A DNA stretch of 7,200 nt from an uncultured Pseudomonadota bacterium (GTDB lineage: Bacteria > Pseudomonadota > Gammaproteobacteria > Burkholderiales > Methylophilaceae), in NCBI GenBank assembly GCA_903854305.1, contig CAINWC010000176.1, positions 1 to 7,200 of the forward strand, given 5' to 3'. Below are positions 1 through 5,242 of this stretch, piece after piece (the first letter of the stretch is position 1; every line of letters begins with the position of its first letter). The notes below the pieces were generated by a model. The model was not told the DNA's origin. It worked only from the letters and a program-made list of their open reading frames with translations, and made no database searches. The position numbers and the translations under genes were made by a program.

Positions 1-29
1 TAACTTAAAGCTTTTTAACTTTAGTGTTG
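1..29. other. Short non-coding stretch downstream of ccoQ
   Basis: These 29 bases lie after the ccoQ stop codon in the direction of transcription. They are AT-rich and show no start codon with a ribosome site on the minus strand and no hairpin. In cbb3 operons of this order ccoP normally follows, so its start is probably just outside the window. That is an expectation, not something seen. Confidence 0.4.
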
Positions 30-173
30 TTAACTTTTATCGTCTTCAAATGGCAGATTAGCTGCATCTTTAAAATCAGATGTATTGCGATGAAGCCAAA
101 CCCAGACTAGGATGCCAATAAACATGATAAAACTAGCAACGGTAGTCAAAATTCGGAGTGTATTAATATCCAT
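30..173 (-). CDS. ccoQ: Cbb3-type cytochrome c oxidase subunit CcoQ (FixQ-like)
   Basis: This 47-residue protein starts MDINTLRILT and ends LPFEDDKS. One hydrophobic segment (about residues 7-28, through MFIGILVWVWL) is followed by an acidic soluble tail, which matches the usual length and single-helix layout of CcoQ/FixQ. In the family, CcoQ is a non-catalytic inner-membrane subunit that stabilises the cbb3 oxidase, notably the association of CcoP with the CcoNO core. An AAGGA ribosome site lies at 183-187, nine bases before the ATG. The gene follows ccoO by 48 bases on the same strand, so it is the third gene of the ccoNOQ(P) operon. Sequence conservation in CcoQ is weak, and the call rests largely on size, topology and position. 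Confidence 0.85.
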   Translation of the reverse strand: MDINTLRILTTVASFIMFIGILVWVWLHRNTSDFKDAANLPFEDDKS

Positions 174-210
174 TTTTCGTCATCCTTTTTGTGTCCTTAA
201 ATTAGCAGGT

Positions 211-229
211 TTAAGTAACGATTACTTAA
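211..229. repeat. Perfect 8-bp inverted repeat at the ccoO stop codon
   Basis: TTAAGTAA at 211-218 and TTACTTAA at 222-229 are perfect complements around a 3-base centre. In the mRNA this forms a tight hairpin that includes the ccoO stop codon (222-224) and the last two sense codons. The stem has only one G-C pair and no run of T follows it, so it is not a normal intrinsic terminator. It could act as an intercistronic mRNA element between ccoO and ccoQ, or be chance in AT-rich sequence. Confidence 0.5.
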
Positions 230-848
230 GGTGAGTGCCTAAAATTTGTAGATAAGCAATCATCGCATCGAGTTCAGTTTTATCTTTTACTTCAGCTGGC
301 GCAGCGGCAATTTCAGCATCAGTATACGGAACACCAACTCTACGCAATGCTCGCATGTGCGATGGCATCGCTTCAGCATCAACAGGCGTTTTCTCTAACC
401 AAGGATACGCTGGCATGATAGATTCAGGTACAAGATCACGTGGATTGATCAAGTGAATACGATGCCACTCATCGCTGTATTTACCACCGACGCGATGTAA
501 GTCTGGACCGGTACGTTTACTACCCCATTGAAATGGATGATCGTAAACAAACTCACCAGCCACTGAATAATGACCGTAGCGCAAAGTTTCAGCACGGAAC
601 GGACGAATCATTTGCGAATGGCAGTTGTAGCAACCTTCACGCTCGTAAATGTCGCGTCCAGCTAGTTGTAGCGCCGTGTAAGGTACCAAACCTTTGATTG
701 GCTCAGTGGTTGATTTTTGAAAGAACAATGGCACGATTTCCACAATTCCTCCAAAGGCTACCACTAACAAAATGAGCGCAATCATCAGAAAGTTATTGGT
801 CTCAATTTTTTCGTGGCTGAAACCACTTTTTGTTTCATGATTAGACAT
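222..848 (-). CDS. ccoO: Cbb3-type cytochrome c oxidase subunit II, mono-haem cytochrome c (CcoO)
   Basis: CcoO carries electrons from CcoP or soluble cytochrome c to the CcoN catalytic subunit. The 208-residue product has a short cytoplasmic N-terminus, one membrane anchor (about residues 20-43) and a periplasmic c-type domain. The haem-binding motif CYNCH is at residues 73-77 in the family context [14 protein letters not shown]. The likely methionine axial ligand is M145 in [30 protein letters not shown] (about 109-129) is also typical of CcoO/FixO. Length matches the family (about 200-210 residues). The ribosome site AAGGA at 857-861 overlaps the ccoN stop codon and the intergenic gap is 11 bases, which points to cotranscription and probably translational coupling with ccoN. 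Confidence 0.97.
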   Translation of the reverse strand: MSNHETKSGFSHEKIETNNFLMIALILLVVAFGGIVEIVPLFFQKSTTEPIKGLVPYTALQLAGRDIYEREGCYNCHSQMIRPFRAETLRYGHYSVAGEFVYDHPFQWGSKRTGPDLHRVGGKYSDEWHRIHLINPRDLVPESIMPAYPWLEKTPVDAEAMPSHMRALRRVGVPYTDAEIAAAPAEVKDKTELDAMIAYLQILGTHLK

Positions 849-856
849 AATAGTTT

Positions 857-861
857 TCCTT
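857..861 (-). promoter_or_regulatory. ccoO ribosome binding site overlapping the ccoN stop
   Basis: The minus strand reads AAGGA here, eight bases before the ccoO ATG (846-848). It shares two bases with the ccoN TAA stop (860-862). A ribosome ending ccoN therefore covers the ccoO initiation region, an arrangement that usually couples translation and helps set 1:1 subunit levels. Confidence 0.7.
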
Positions 862-2296
862 AAGCGTGAGCAGCAACTGGTGGAATAGTGGCCGTTGCAG
901 CTTTACCGCTGGTTGCCGTTTTAAGTACATTCCACAACATAATGATCATGCCGCTTAAATAAAGCAGGCCACCTAGCAGACGAATGATGTAGTAGGGGTG
1001 TTTAGCTTTTACGCTTTCTACAAACGTGTAAGTTAATGTACCGTCAGTATTAATCGCACGCCACATTAGGCCTTCCATCACGCCGGAAATCCAAAGTGAA
1101 GAGATGTAAAGCACGATGCCAACAGTGGCTAACCAGAAATGCATTTCAATGGCTTTCATGCTGTACATTTGTTTTTGACCAAACAGACGTGGCACCATGA
1201 AATATAGTGCACCCATAGAAACCAAGCCAACCCAACCTAAAGCACCTGAGTGTACGTGACCAACAGTCCAATCCGTGTAGTGTGAAAGTGAGTTAACTGT
1301 TTTAATCGCCATCATTGGGCCTTCAAACGTACTCATACCGTAGAAAGACAATGAAACGATCATAAAGCGAAGAATAGGATCTGTACGTAATTTATGCCAT
1401 GCGCCAGACATTGTCATCATGCCGTTGATCATGCCGCCCCAGCTTGGTGCTAACAAAATCAATGAGAATGCCATACCTAGAGATTGCGTCCAATCAGGTA
1501 ACGCTGTGTAATGTAAATGGTGAGGACCCGCCCACATATAAGTGAAAATCAATGCCCAGAAATGCACGATTGATAAACTATATGAGTACACCGGACGATT
1601 TGCTTGCTTAGGTACAAAATAGTACATGATGCCTAGGAAGCCAGCCGTCAGGAAGAAACCAACCGCGTTGTGACCATACCACCATTGCACCATTGCATCT
1701 TGTACGCCAGCGTAGGCTGAATAAGATTTCATGAAGCTTGCAGGACTAGCCGCGCTATTTACAATATGTAGCAAAGCAACGGTAAGAATAAATGCACCAA
1801 AAAACCAGTTAGCGACGTAAATATGCTTAACTTTACGTTTAGCGATTGTGCCAAAGAATACCACTGCGTAAGCCACCCAGACTACGGCAATCAAAATATC
1901 AATTGGCCATTCCAGCTCGGCGTATTCTTTAGCTTGCGTGTAACCCAAAGGTAGGGACACTGCTGCTGCCAGAATAACCAACTGCCAACCCCAAAAGGTA
2001 AATGCAGCTAATTTCCCACAGAATAACTTTACCTGACAGGTGCGTTGTACTACATAGTAAGACGTAGCAAACAAGGTACAGCCACCAAAAGCAAAAATTA
2101 CCGCATTGGTATGAAGTGGACGTAGACGACCGAAACTCGTCCATGGTAAGCCTAGATTGAGCTCTGGCCAGACAAGTTGAGCGGCGATAATCACGCCCAC
2201 CAACATGCCAACCACACCCCAAACTACGGCCATGATTGAAAACTGTCGTATAACACTATCGTTATACGTGGATGATTCTACATTTAGTTCTTGCAT
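860..2296 (-). CDS. ccoN: Cbb3-type cytochrome c oxidase catalytic subunit I (CcoN)
   Basis: CcoN is the haem-copper oxidase subunit that reduces O2 to water in the inner membrane, with low-spin haem b, high-spin haem b3 and CuB. The 478-residue product is strongly hydrophobic, as expected for a 12-helix protein, and full length for the family. Visible ligands are H62 (with H349, low-spin haem b), H209 in YGHNAV plus H259-H260 in AGPHH (CuB), and H347 (haem b3) in VGHVH. Y253 in FTYMWAG is the active-site tyrosine that cbb3 enzymes carry on a different helix from A-type oxidases. These positions are offset by two from my recollection of the Pseudomonas stutzeri numbering. All key residues are present, so it should be active. 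It is the first gene of the operon, with an FNR box 93 bases upstream. Confidence 0.98.
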   Translation of the reverse strand: MQELNVESSTYNDSVIRQFSIMAVVWGVVGMLVGVIIAAQLVWPELNLGLPWTSFGRLRPLHTNAVIFAFGGCTLFATSYYVVQRTCQVKLFCGKLAAFTFWGWQLVILAAAVSLPLGYTQAKEYAELEWPIDILIAVVWVAYAVVFFGTIAKRKVKHIYVANWFFGAFILTVALLHIVNSAASPASFMKSYSAYAGVQDAMVQWWYGHNAVGFFLTAGFLGIMYYFVPKQANRPVYSYSLSIVHFWALIFTYMWAGPHHLHYTALPDWTQSLGMAFSLILLAPSWGGMINGMMTMSGAWHKLRTDPILRFMIVSLSFYGMSTFEGPMMAIKTVNSLSHYTDWTVGHVHSGALGWVGLVSMGALYFMVPRLFGQKQMYSMKAIEMHFWLATVGIVLYISSLWISGVMEGLMWRAINTDGTLTYTFVESVKAKHPYYIIRLLGGLLYLSGMIIMLWNVLKTATSGKAATATIPPVAAHA

Positions 2297-2302
2297 TTGA
2301 TT

Positions 2303-2308
2303 CCCCCC
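2303..2308 (-). promoter_or_regulatory. Unusual G-run ribosome site of ccoN
   Basis: The minus strand shows six consecutive G followed by AATCAA and the ATG of ccoN (2294-2296). No AGGAGG-like core is present, but the G-run can pair with the C-rich anti-Shine-Dalgarno sequence at normal spacing (six bases). No other upstream in-frame start has a better site, so this supports the chosen start. Confidence 0.55.
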
Positions 2309-2360
2309 GTGGTGCTGATTAGGTACTTATTGATAATTCTTCGTGAGTTTCACACGTGAC

Positions 2361-2366
2361 ATTTTG
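2361..2366 (-). promoter_or_regulatory. -10 element of the ccoN promoter (candidate)
   Basis: The minus strand reads CAAAAT, four of six matches to TATAAT. It implies a transcription start near 2354, which puts the centre of the FNR box (2395.5) about 41.5 bases upstream. That is the classical class II FNR-activated geometry, where the box replaces a -35 element. The leader to the ccoN ATG would be about 58 bases. Confidence 0.6.
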
Positions 2367-2388
2367 TCGCACTAAGCCTCAAGCCTGT

Positions 2389-2402
2389 TTGATGTATATC
2401 AA
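2389..2402 (-). promoter_or_regulatory. FNR/Anr/FixK-type binding site of the ccoNOQ operon
   Basis: The sequence TTGATGTATATCAA is a perfect match to TTGAT-N4-ATCAA, the consensus for FNR, Anr and FixK regulators. In proteobacteria cbb3 oxidase operons are commonly activated by these proteins when oxygen falls. The site is 93 bases upstream of the ccoN start and suitably spaced from a -10 candidate at 2361-2366. The regulator gene itself is not in the window, so which family member acts here is not known. Confidence 0.85.
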
Positions 2403-2465
2403 GAGGCATGCAAAATACCGTTATTTGTGCCGCATAAGTTGAACATGGCTAACGAGTAAAGAGCG

Positions 2466-2490
2466 AATGTAACTAAGAATTACATTTTTT
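2466..2490 (+). repeat. AT-rich inverted repeat followed by a T tract
   Basis: AATGTAA (2466-2472) and TTACATT (2480-2486) are perfect 7-base complements around a 7-base centre, and four more T follow. As RNA, the stem has only one G-C pair and would be a poor terminator. As DNA, a 7-7-7 dyad fits a dimeric regulator operator. Which of the two, if either, cannot be told from sequence. Confidence 0.4.
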
Positions 2491-2515
2491 CTGATGAATG
2501 GGTTGTGAATCACTT

Positions 2516-2527
2516 AATTGATCAATT
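2516..2527. repeat. 12-bp perfect palindrome AATTGATCAATT
   Basis: The sequence is its own reverse complement and contains TTGATCAA, which is the two FNR half-sites without the 4-base spacer. It is therefore not an FNR site. It may be a degenerate relic, an unrelated operator or chance. Confidence 0.35.
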
Positions 2528-2562
2528 TCAGTCTGACTGATTGCTTGTAATAAGTTGTCACC

Positions 2563-2631
2563 ATTGAGGTATCACAGAATGCGTTAGAACGGGTTTTCTG
2601 ACGCTTTTTGTCACGCAATCCAGACCTCAAT
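2563..2631 (+). repeat. Nested inverted repeat enclosing the terminator
   Basis: ATTGAGGT at 2563-2570 and ACCTCAAT at 2624-2631 are perfect 8-base complements and enclose the terminator hairpin at 2581-2604. If transcribed through, the RNA could form an outer stem around the inner hairpin. The left arm can also pair with ACCTTAAT at 2670-2677 with one G-U pair, so two alternative partners exist. Confidence 0.5.
2581..2609 (+). terminator. Rightward intrinsic terminator in the intergenic region
   Basis: GCGTTAGAA (2581-2589) pairs with TTCTGACGC (2596-2604) as a 9-bp stem with one G-U pair and a 6-base loop. It is followed directly by five T (2605-2609). The opposite strand has no matching U tract, so it acts on plus-strand transcripts only. 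No gene ends before it on that strand: the only neighbour to the left is ccoN, which runs leftward. It must therefore end either a small RNA starting in about 2403-2560 or a leader of the tolC-like operon. Confidence 0.7.
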
Positions 2632-2678
2632 TAAAGTAAAAATGGTTGTTTATATTAACCATTATTTAGACCTTAATT
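2622..2678 (+). repeat. Near-perfect 11-bp direct repeat
   Basis: AGACCTCAATT (2622-2632) and AGACCTTAATT (2668-2678) match at 10 of 11 bases, 46 bases apart. They flank the inverted repeat at 2641-2663 and lie upstream of the candidate rightward promoter. They could be paired regulator sites or alternative RNA pairing partners for 2563-2570. Confidence 0.45.
2641..2663. repeat. Inverted repeat AATGGTT-N9-AACCATT
   Basis: Perfect 7-base arms at 2641-2647 and 2657-2663 surround a 9-base AT-rich centre, a typical shape for a dimeric repressor or activator site. It is centred about 105 bases upstream of the proposed rightward transcription start. No T tract follows, so a terminator is unlikely. 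The regulator is unknown. Confidence 0.45.
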
Positions 2679-2722
2679 CCCCCTTTAATAAAGCCTGCAA
2701 CTTTTCACCAAGTATCAATAAC

Positions 2723-2750
2723 TTAACGCAATAACCGTTACTATTAATAT
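2723..2750 (+). promoter_or_regulatory. Candidate promoter of the tolC-like operon
   Basis: TTAACG (2723-2728) and TAATAT (2745-2750) each match the sigma-70 consensus at four of six bases and are 16 bases apart. They would start transcription near 2757, just upstream of the first gene. An inverted repeat, TAACG-N7-CGTTA (2724-2740), covers the -35 element and spacer and could be an operator. The match is weak, as for a promoter that needs an activator. An alternative extended -10 (TGTGATAAC, 2750-2758) is also possible. Confidence 0.4.
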
Positions 2751-2773
2751 GTGATAACAAAAAAATAAACACA

Positions 2774-4294
2774 ATGAAAGGCATCATCTTAATTATGAAG
2801 CTTTCCCGTAGCTATTCAGTCTTTAATATTTTTTCCGCCACTCAAGTCAATACAGAATCACCCTCTATTTTTAAGCGTAGGTCAAAGCAATTGTCTCTAT
2901 GTTATATCGGCACGTTTATAAAATATCTGGTGATTTTATCTGGTGTGCTTTATACGATAATGGTTAGTCATAAAGTGCTGGCTGCTGAGGTTTATGCCAA
3001 TTTAAGTTTAAAGCAAGCGATAGAAGTTGCACTCAGTAATAACACTGAGAATAAAATATCCTATCAGTCTGCGGCTATTGCAGAAAGCCAGTATCAAGAG
3101 GCGCTGTCTGCACGCTGGCCTACCTTAACGCTGCAAGGTAGTTTTCAGCGTAGAGATGAGGCGCCAACATTCGTGTTTCCTAGTTCAAGTATTCAGCTTC
3201 CACCAATGCTTGGAGGGTTTAGCGTTGCGGTACCTGAGCAAAACGTTAAATTATTCAATCGCGATACCACCATTACCTCACTACAGCTACTTTATCCGCT
3301 TTACACGGGCGGTAAAATAAACAGTTTGATCAGTCAGGCTGGCATTGGAAAAGAAATCGCTCAAGAAGAAATGCGGCACACAACATTGCAAGTGATTCGA
3401 GATGTGAAACGTTATTACTATGCAGCACAGCTTACGCAAAGCCTGATTGAAACTGCCAGTGGTACTGTAAGCCTGCTTTCCTTAACTCGAGATCTCACTA
3501 AGCGCATTTATGAAGGAGGCTCAGAAACCATTAATAAGCTTGATTATCTCAAAACAGATTTAGCGGTCTCTTATACAAAATCTGTAGAGGCTGATTTTTC
3601 AGCAAAACATAAATCTGCACTCAGCGCGTTAGTCAATGCCATGGGATTGCCGTGGGATAGCCAAATAAATCCGACTGACCGCTTGAATGTTAAGCAAATC
3701 AATACGCCCGAGGTTGATGCACTGGTACGGCAAGCCAGTGAGTTTAATCCGCAAGTTGGTATATTGAAGCTAGCAGTTAAAGCGGCAAATGCCAAAATTG
3801 ATGAAGCGCAAAGTGGGCATCTACCACAAATTGCAATCACGGCAGATGCCAGTCATATTCAAAACTCCTATGATGCCGGTTTAACCAACGATACGAATCG
3901 TAATAGCTGGACGATAGGTTTAGGGGTTAGTTTGCCACTGTTCAATGGGTGGCGCACGACCAGCCAAGTGAGTACGGCTAAGCTACAGTATGCACAGATG
4001 CAGGAAAAGCAAAAGCTCGTTGAACAAGGCATTGCAGCAATGATTAAAAACTTGTTTATTGAATTTGATGGTTCACGCCAACAAATCACCATCTCTGAGC
4101 AAGCCAGCCAGATTTCTGAAGAAAATGTCGATCTGACTTCTCGTGCATTTCAAATGGGTGCGAGTAAACCGCAAGATGTGATTGAAGCGCAGATTTTGCA
4201 TGCGATTATTAAAGGCAATCTGCTAAGAGCGCAGCATGACCAAATGCTTAAATTGGCGGAGATTGACTATATTCTGGGATCGGAACTTCAATAA
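2774..4294 (+). CDS. TolC-family outer membrane efflux/secretion channel protein
   Basis: TolC-family proteins form trimeric channels from the outer membrane through the periplasm and serve efflux pumps or type I secretion. The product has up to 506 residues. A hydrophobic signal segment (about 48-66, after KRRSKQ) ends at a likely cleavage site VLA-AEV after A70. Two outer membrane efflux protein repeats follow (about 76-290 and 312-505). LKQAIEVALSNN starts repeat one, SLQLLYPLYTGGKI (169-182) and VSLPLFNGWRTTSQ (385-398) are the equivalent strand-to-helix turns of the repeats, and the helices are rich in A, Q and E. The first ATG has no ribosome site. The ATG at 2795 has GAAAGG 13 bases upstream and may be the true start; either gives an unusually long region before the hydrophobic core. 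The next gene follows with no gap. Partner pump proteins are not in the window, so the substrate is unknown. Confidence 0.92.
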   Translation: MKGIILIMKLSRSYSVFNIFSATQVNTESPSIFKRRSKQLSLCYIGTFIKYLVILSGVLYTIMVSHKVLAAEVYANLSLKQAIEVALSNNTENKISYQSAAIAESQYQEALSARWPTLTLQGSFQRRDEAPTFVFPSSSIQLPPMLGGFSVAVPEQNVKLFNRDTTITSLQLLYPLYTGGKINSLISQAGIGKEIAQEEMRHTTLQVIRDVKRYYYAAQLTQSLIETASGTVSLLSLTRDLTKRIYEGGSETINKLDYLKTDLAVSYTKSVEADFSAKHKSALSALVNAMGLPWDSQINPTDRLNVKQINTPEVDALVRQASEFNPQVGILKLAVKAANAKIDEAQSGHLPQIAITADASHIQNSYDAGLTNDTNRNSWTIGLGVSLPLFNGWRTTSQVSTAKLQYAQMQEKQKLVEQGIAAMIKNLFIEFDGSRQQITISEQASQISEENVDLTSRAFQMGASKPQDVIEAQILHAIIKGNLLRAQHDQMLKLAEIDYILGSELQ

Positions 4295-5242
4295 ATGTTT
4301 AAACGAGAGATGATGTTTGGTATCGCTGGGCTATTATTTTTTATTGCGGGTGAATCGTATGCGGATACAGCGAATCAAGTCGAAAATATTCACTTAGTGC
4401 TAGGTGGTAGTGCTATTGGGCTTAGAAATGCCACAAAGCAAGATGTTGAGATTACTTTTAATGTGGCTGCAAATGAGATTTTAAAAGTAAATGGGATAGA
4501 GTTAAATATTGTCATTTATCCCACTACAGAAAATCTATACTCGGCCTTTGATAAAGGGGAAATCAACGGTTTTTTTGGTACACCAATAGAGTTCTTAGCG
4601 CGTGAAGACCAGTTAAGTAAAGATCTGATGGGCGTGGTTTATAAATACGAACAAATAAAACAGGCCTTTGTTGTTATTGCAAGGAAAGAAGTCGGCTTTT
4701 CTAATTTAAATGATCTTAAAAATAAGCGATTAACGCTAGCCAGATATCAAGATACTGAAATGATCTATTTAAACACTTTATTACTTAAAAATCATATGCC
4801 TGAAATCCCTGTTTATTTTTCAGATCGCTTTGATGTGAAGAATTCAAATACTGCGATTATGGATGTTTTTTTTGGTAAGTCTGATGTCACGGTAGTGCGG
4901 GAAAGTGACTTCAAAACGGCCGTTGAATTGAATCCTCAAATTGGCAAACAATTAATCGTTGTGGATAAGTCCGTGCCTTATATTTATACGGTAGGGGCTG
5001 TCAGTAAAAAAATTCCAGCAGATCAAATTGCAAGAGTATTTTCGATTATTAAGGACTTTTCAAATACGGCTAAAGGGAAAAGCTTATTAAGTATTGTTCA
5101 AGTGAATGCAGTCACATCGATTTCGATGGAAGATACACAAAGTTTGCGTGACTTGTTAAAGGAATACAATGCTCTTAAAAAATTAAACAGTCCAAGACTA
5201 ACTTCGACAGATAAAGAAAAAATAAAGCGTCATGCGCAATAA
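4295..5242 (+). CDS. PhnD-like periplasmic solute-binding protein
   Basis: The 315-residue product starts with a signal peptide (charged MFKRE, hydrophobic 8-19, likely cleavage SYA-DTA after A23), so it acts in the periplasm, not as a lipoprotein (no lipobox Cys). The body resembles the phosphate/phosphonate-binding PhnD family: FDKGEINGFFGTPIEFLARE (85-104) corresponds to the conserved GE-D-GP segment, ARKEVGFSNLNDLKNKRLTLA (129-149) to the loop and 'DLKGK' region, and VFFGKSDVTVV (191-201) to the second-lobe strand. The usual Ser/Thr-rich phosphonate-binding loop is not evident after LTLA (it reads RYQDTEMIY), so the ligand may differ. A weak GGA ribosome site lies 10 bases upstream. The start abuts the previous stop, and the next gene overlaps it by 11 bases. 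With a cyclase next door and no permease, a sensory role is inferred. Confidence 0.82.
   Translation: MFKREMMFGIAGLLFFIAGESYADTANQVENIHLVLGGSAIGLRNATKQDVEITFNVAANEILKVNGIELNIVIYPTTENLYSAFDKGEINGFFGTPIEFLAREDQLSKDLMGVVYKYEQIKQAFVVIARKEVGFSNLNDLKNKRLTLARYQDTEMIYLNTLLLKNHMPEIPVYFSDRFDVKNSNTAIMDVFFGKSDVTVVRESDFKTAVELNPQIGKQLIVVDKSVPYIYTVGAVSKKIPADQIARVFSIIKDFSNTAKGKSLLSIVQVNAVTSISMEDTQSLRDLLKEYNALKKLNSPRLTSTDKEKIKRHAQ

Larger units (their letters stand above)
2297..2773. other. Divergent intergenic control region between ccoN and the tolC-like gene
   Basis: These 477 bases contain no convincing coding sequence. The short plus-strand reading frames that start with ATG near 2445 and 2494 end after four codons each. 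The region holds the FNR-controlled ccoN promoter at its left end. To the right are inverted repeats (2466-2486, 2516-2527, 2641-2663, 2724-2740), a rightward intrinsic terminator (2581-2609) inside a larger inverted repeat (2563-2631), a direct repeat (2622-2632 and 2668-2678), and a weak rightward promoter candidate (2723-2750). The amount of symmetry is high for the length, although AT-rich sequence makes some chance palindromes likely. Confidence 0.8.

Noticed and set aside
1929..2222. 97-codon minus-strand open frame inside ccoN
   Set aside because: It lies wholly within ccoN in another frame, has no ribosome site and encodes no recognisable protein; ccoN has all family residues here.
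2466..2490. Second intrinsic terminator
   Set aside because: The 7-bp stem has a single G-C pair, too weak for a convincing terminator; kept only as an inverted repeat.
2516..2527. TTGATCAA as a second FNR site
   Set aside because: The two half-sites abut with no 4-base spacer, which FNR-family dimers need.
2403..2773. c-di-GMP (GEMM) riboswitch upstream of the cyclase operon
   Set aside because: I looked for the conserved GEMM core and its tetraloop-receptor helices and did not find them.
3571..4092. Two minus-strand open frames (3571-3840 and 3868-4092) opposite the tolC-like gene
   Set aside because: They are antisense to a clear TolC-family coding sequence, show low-complexity Ser/Cys-rich translation and have no supporting signals.
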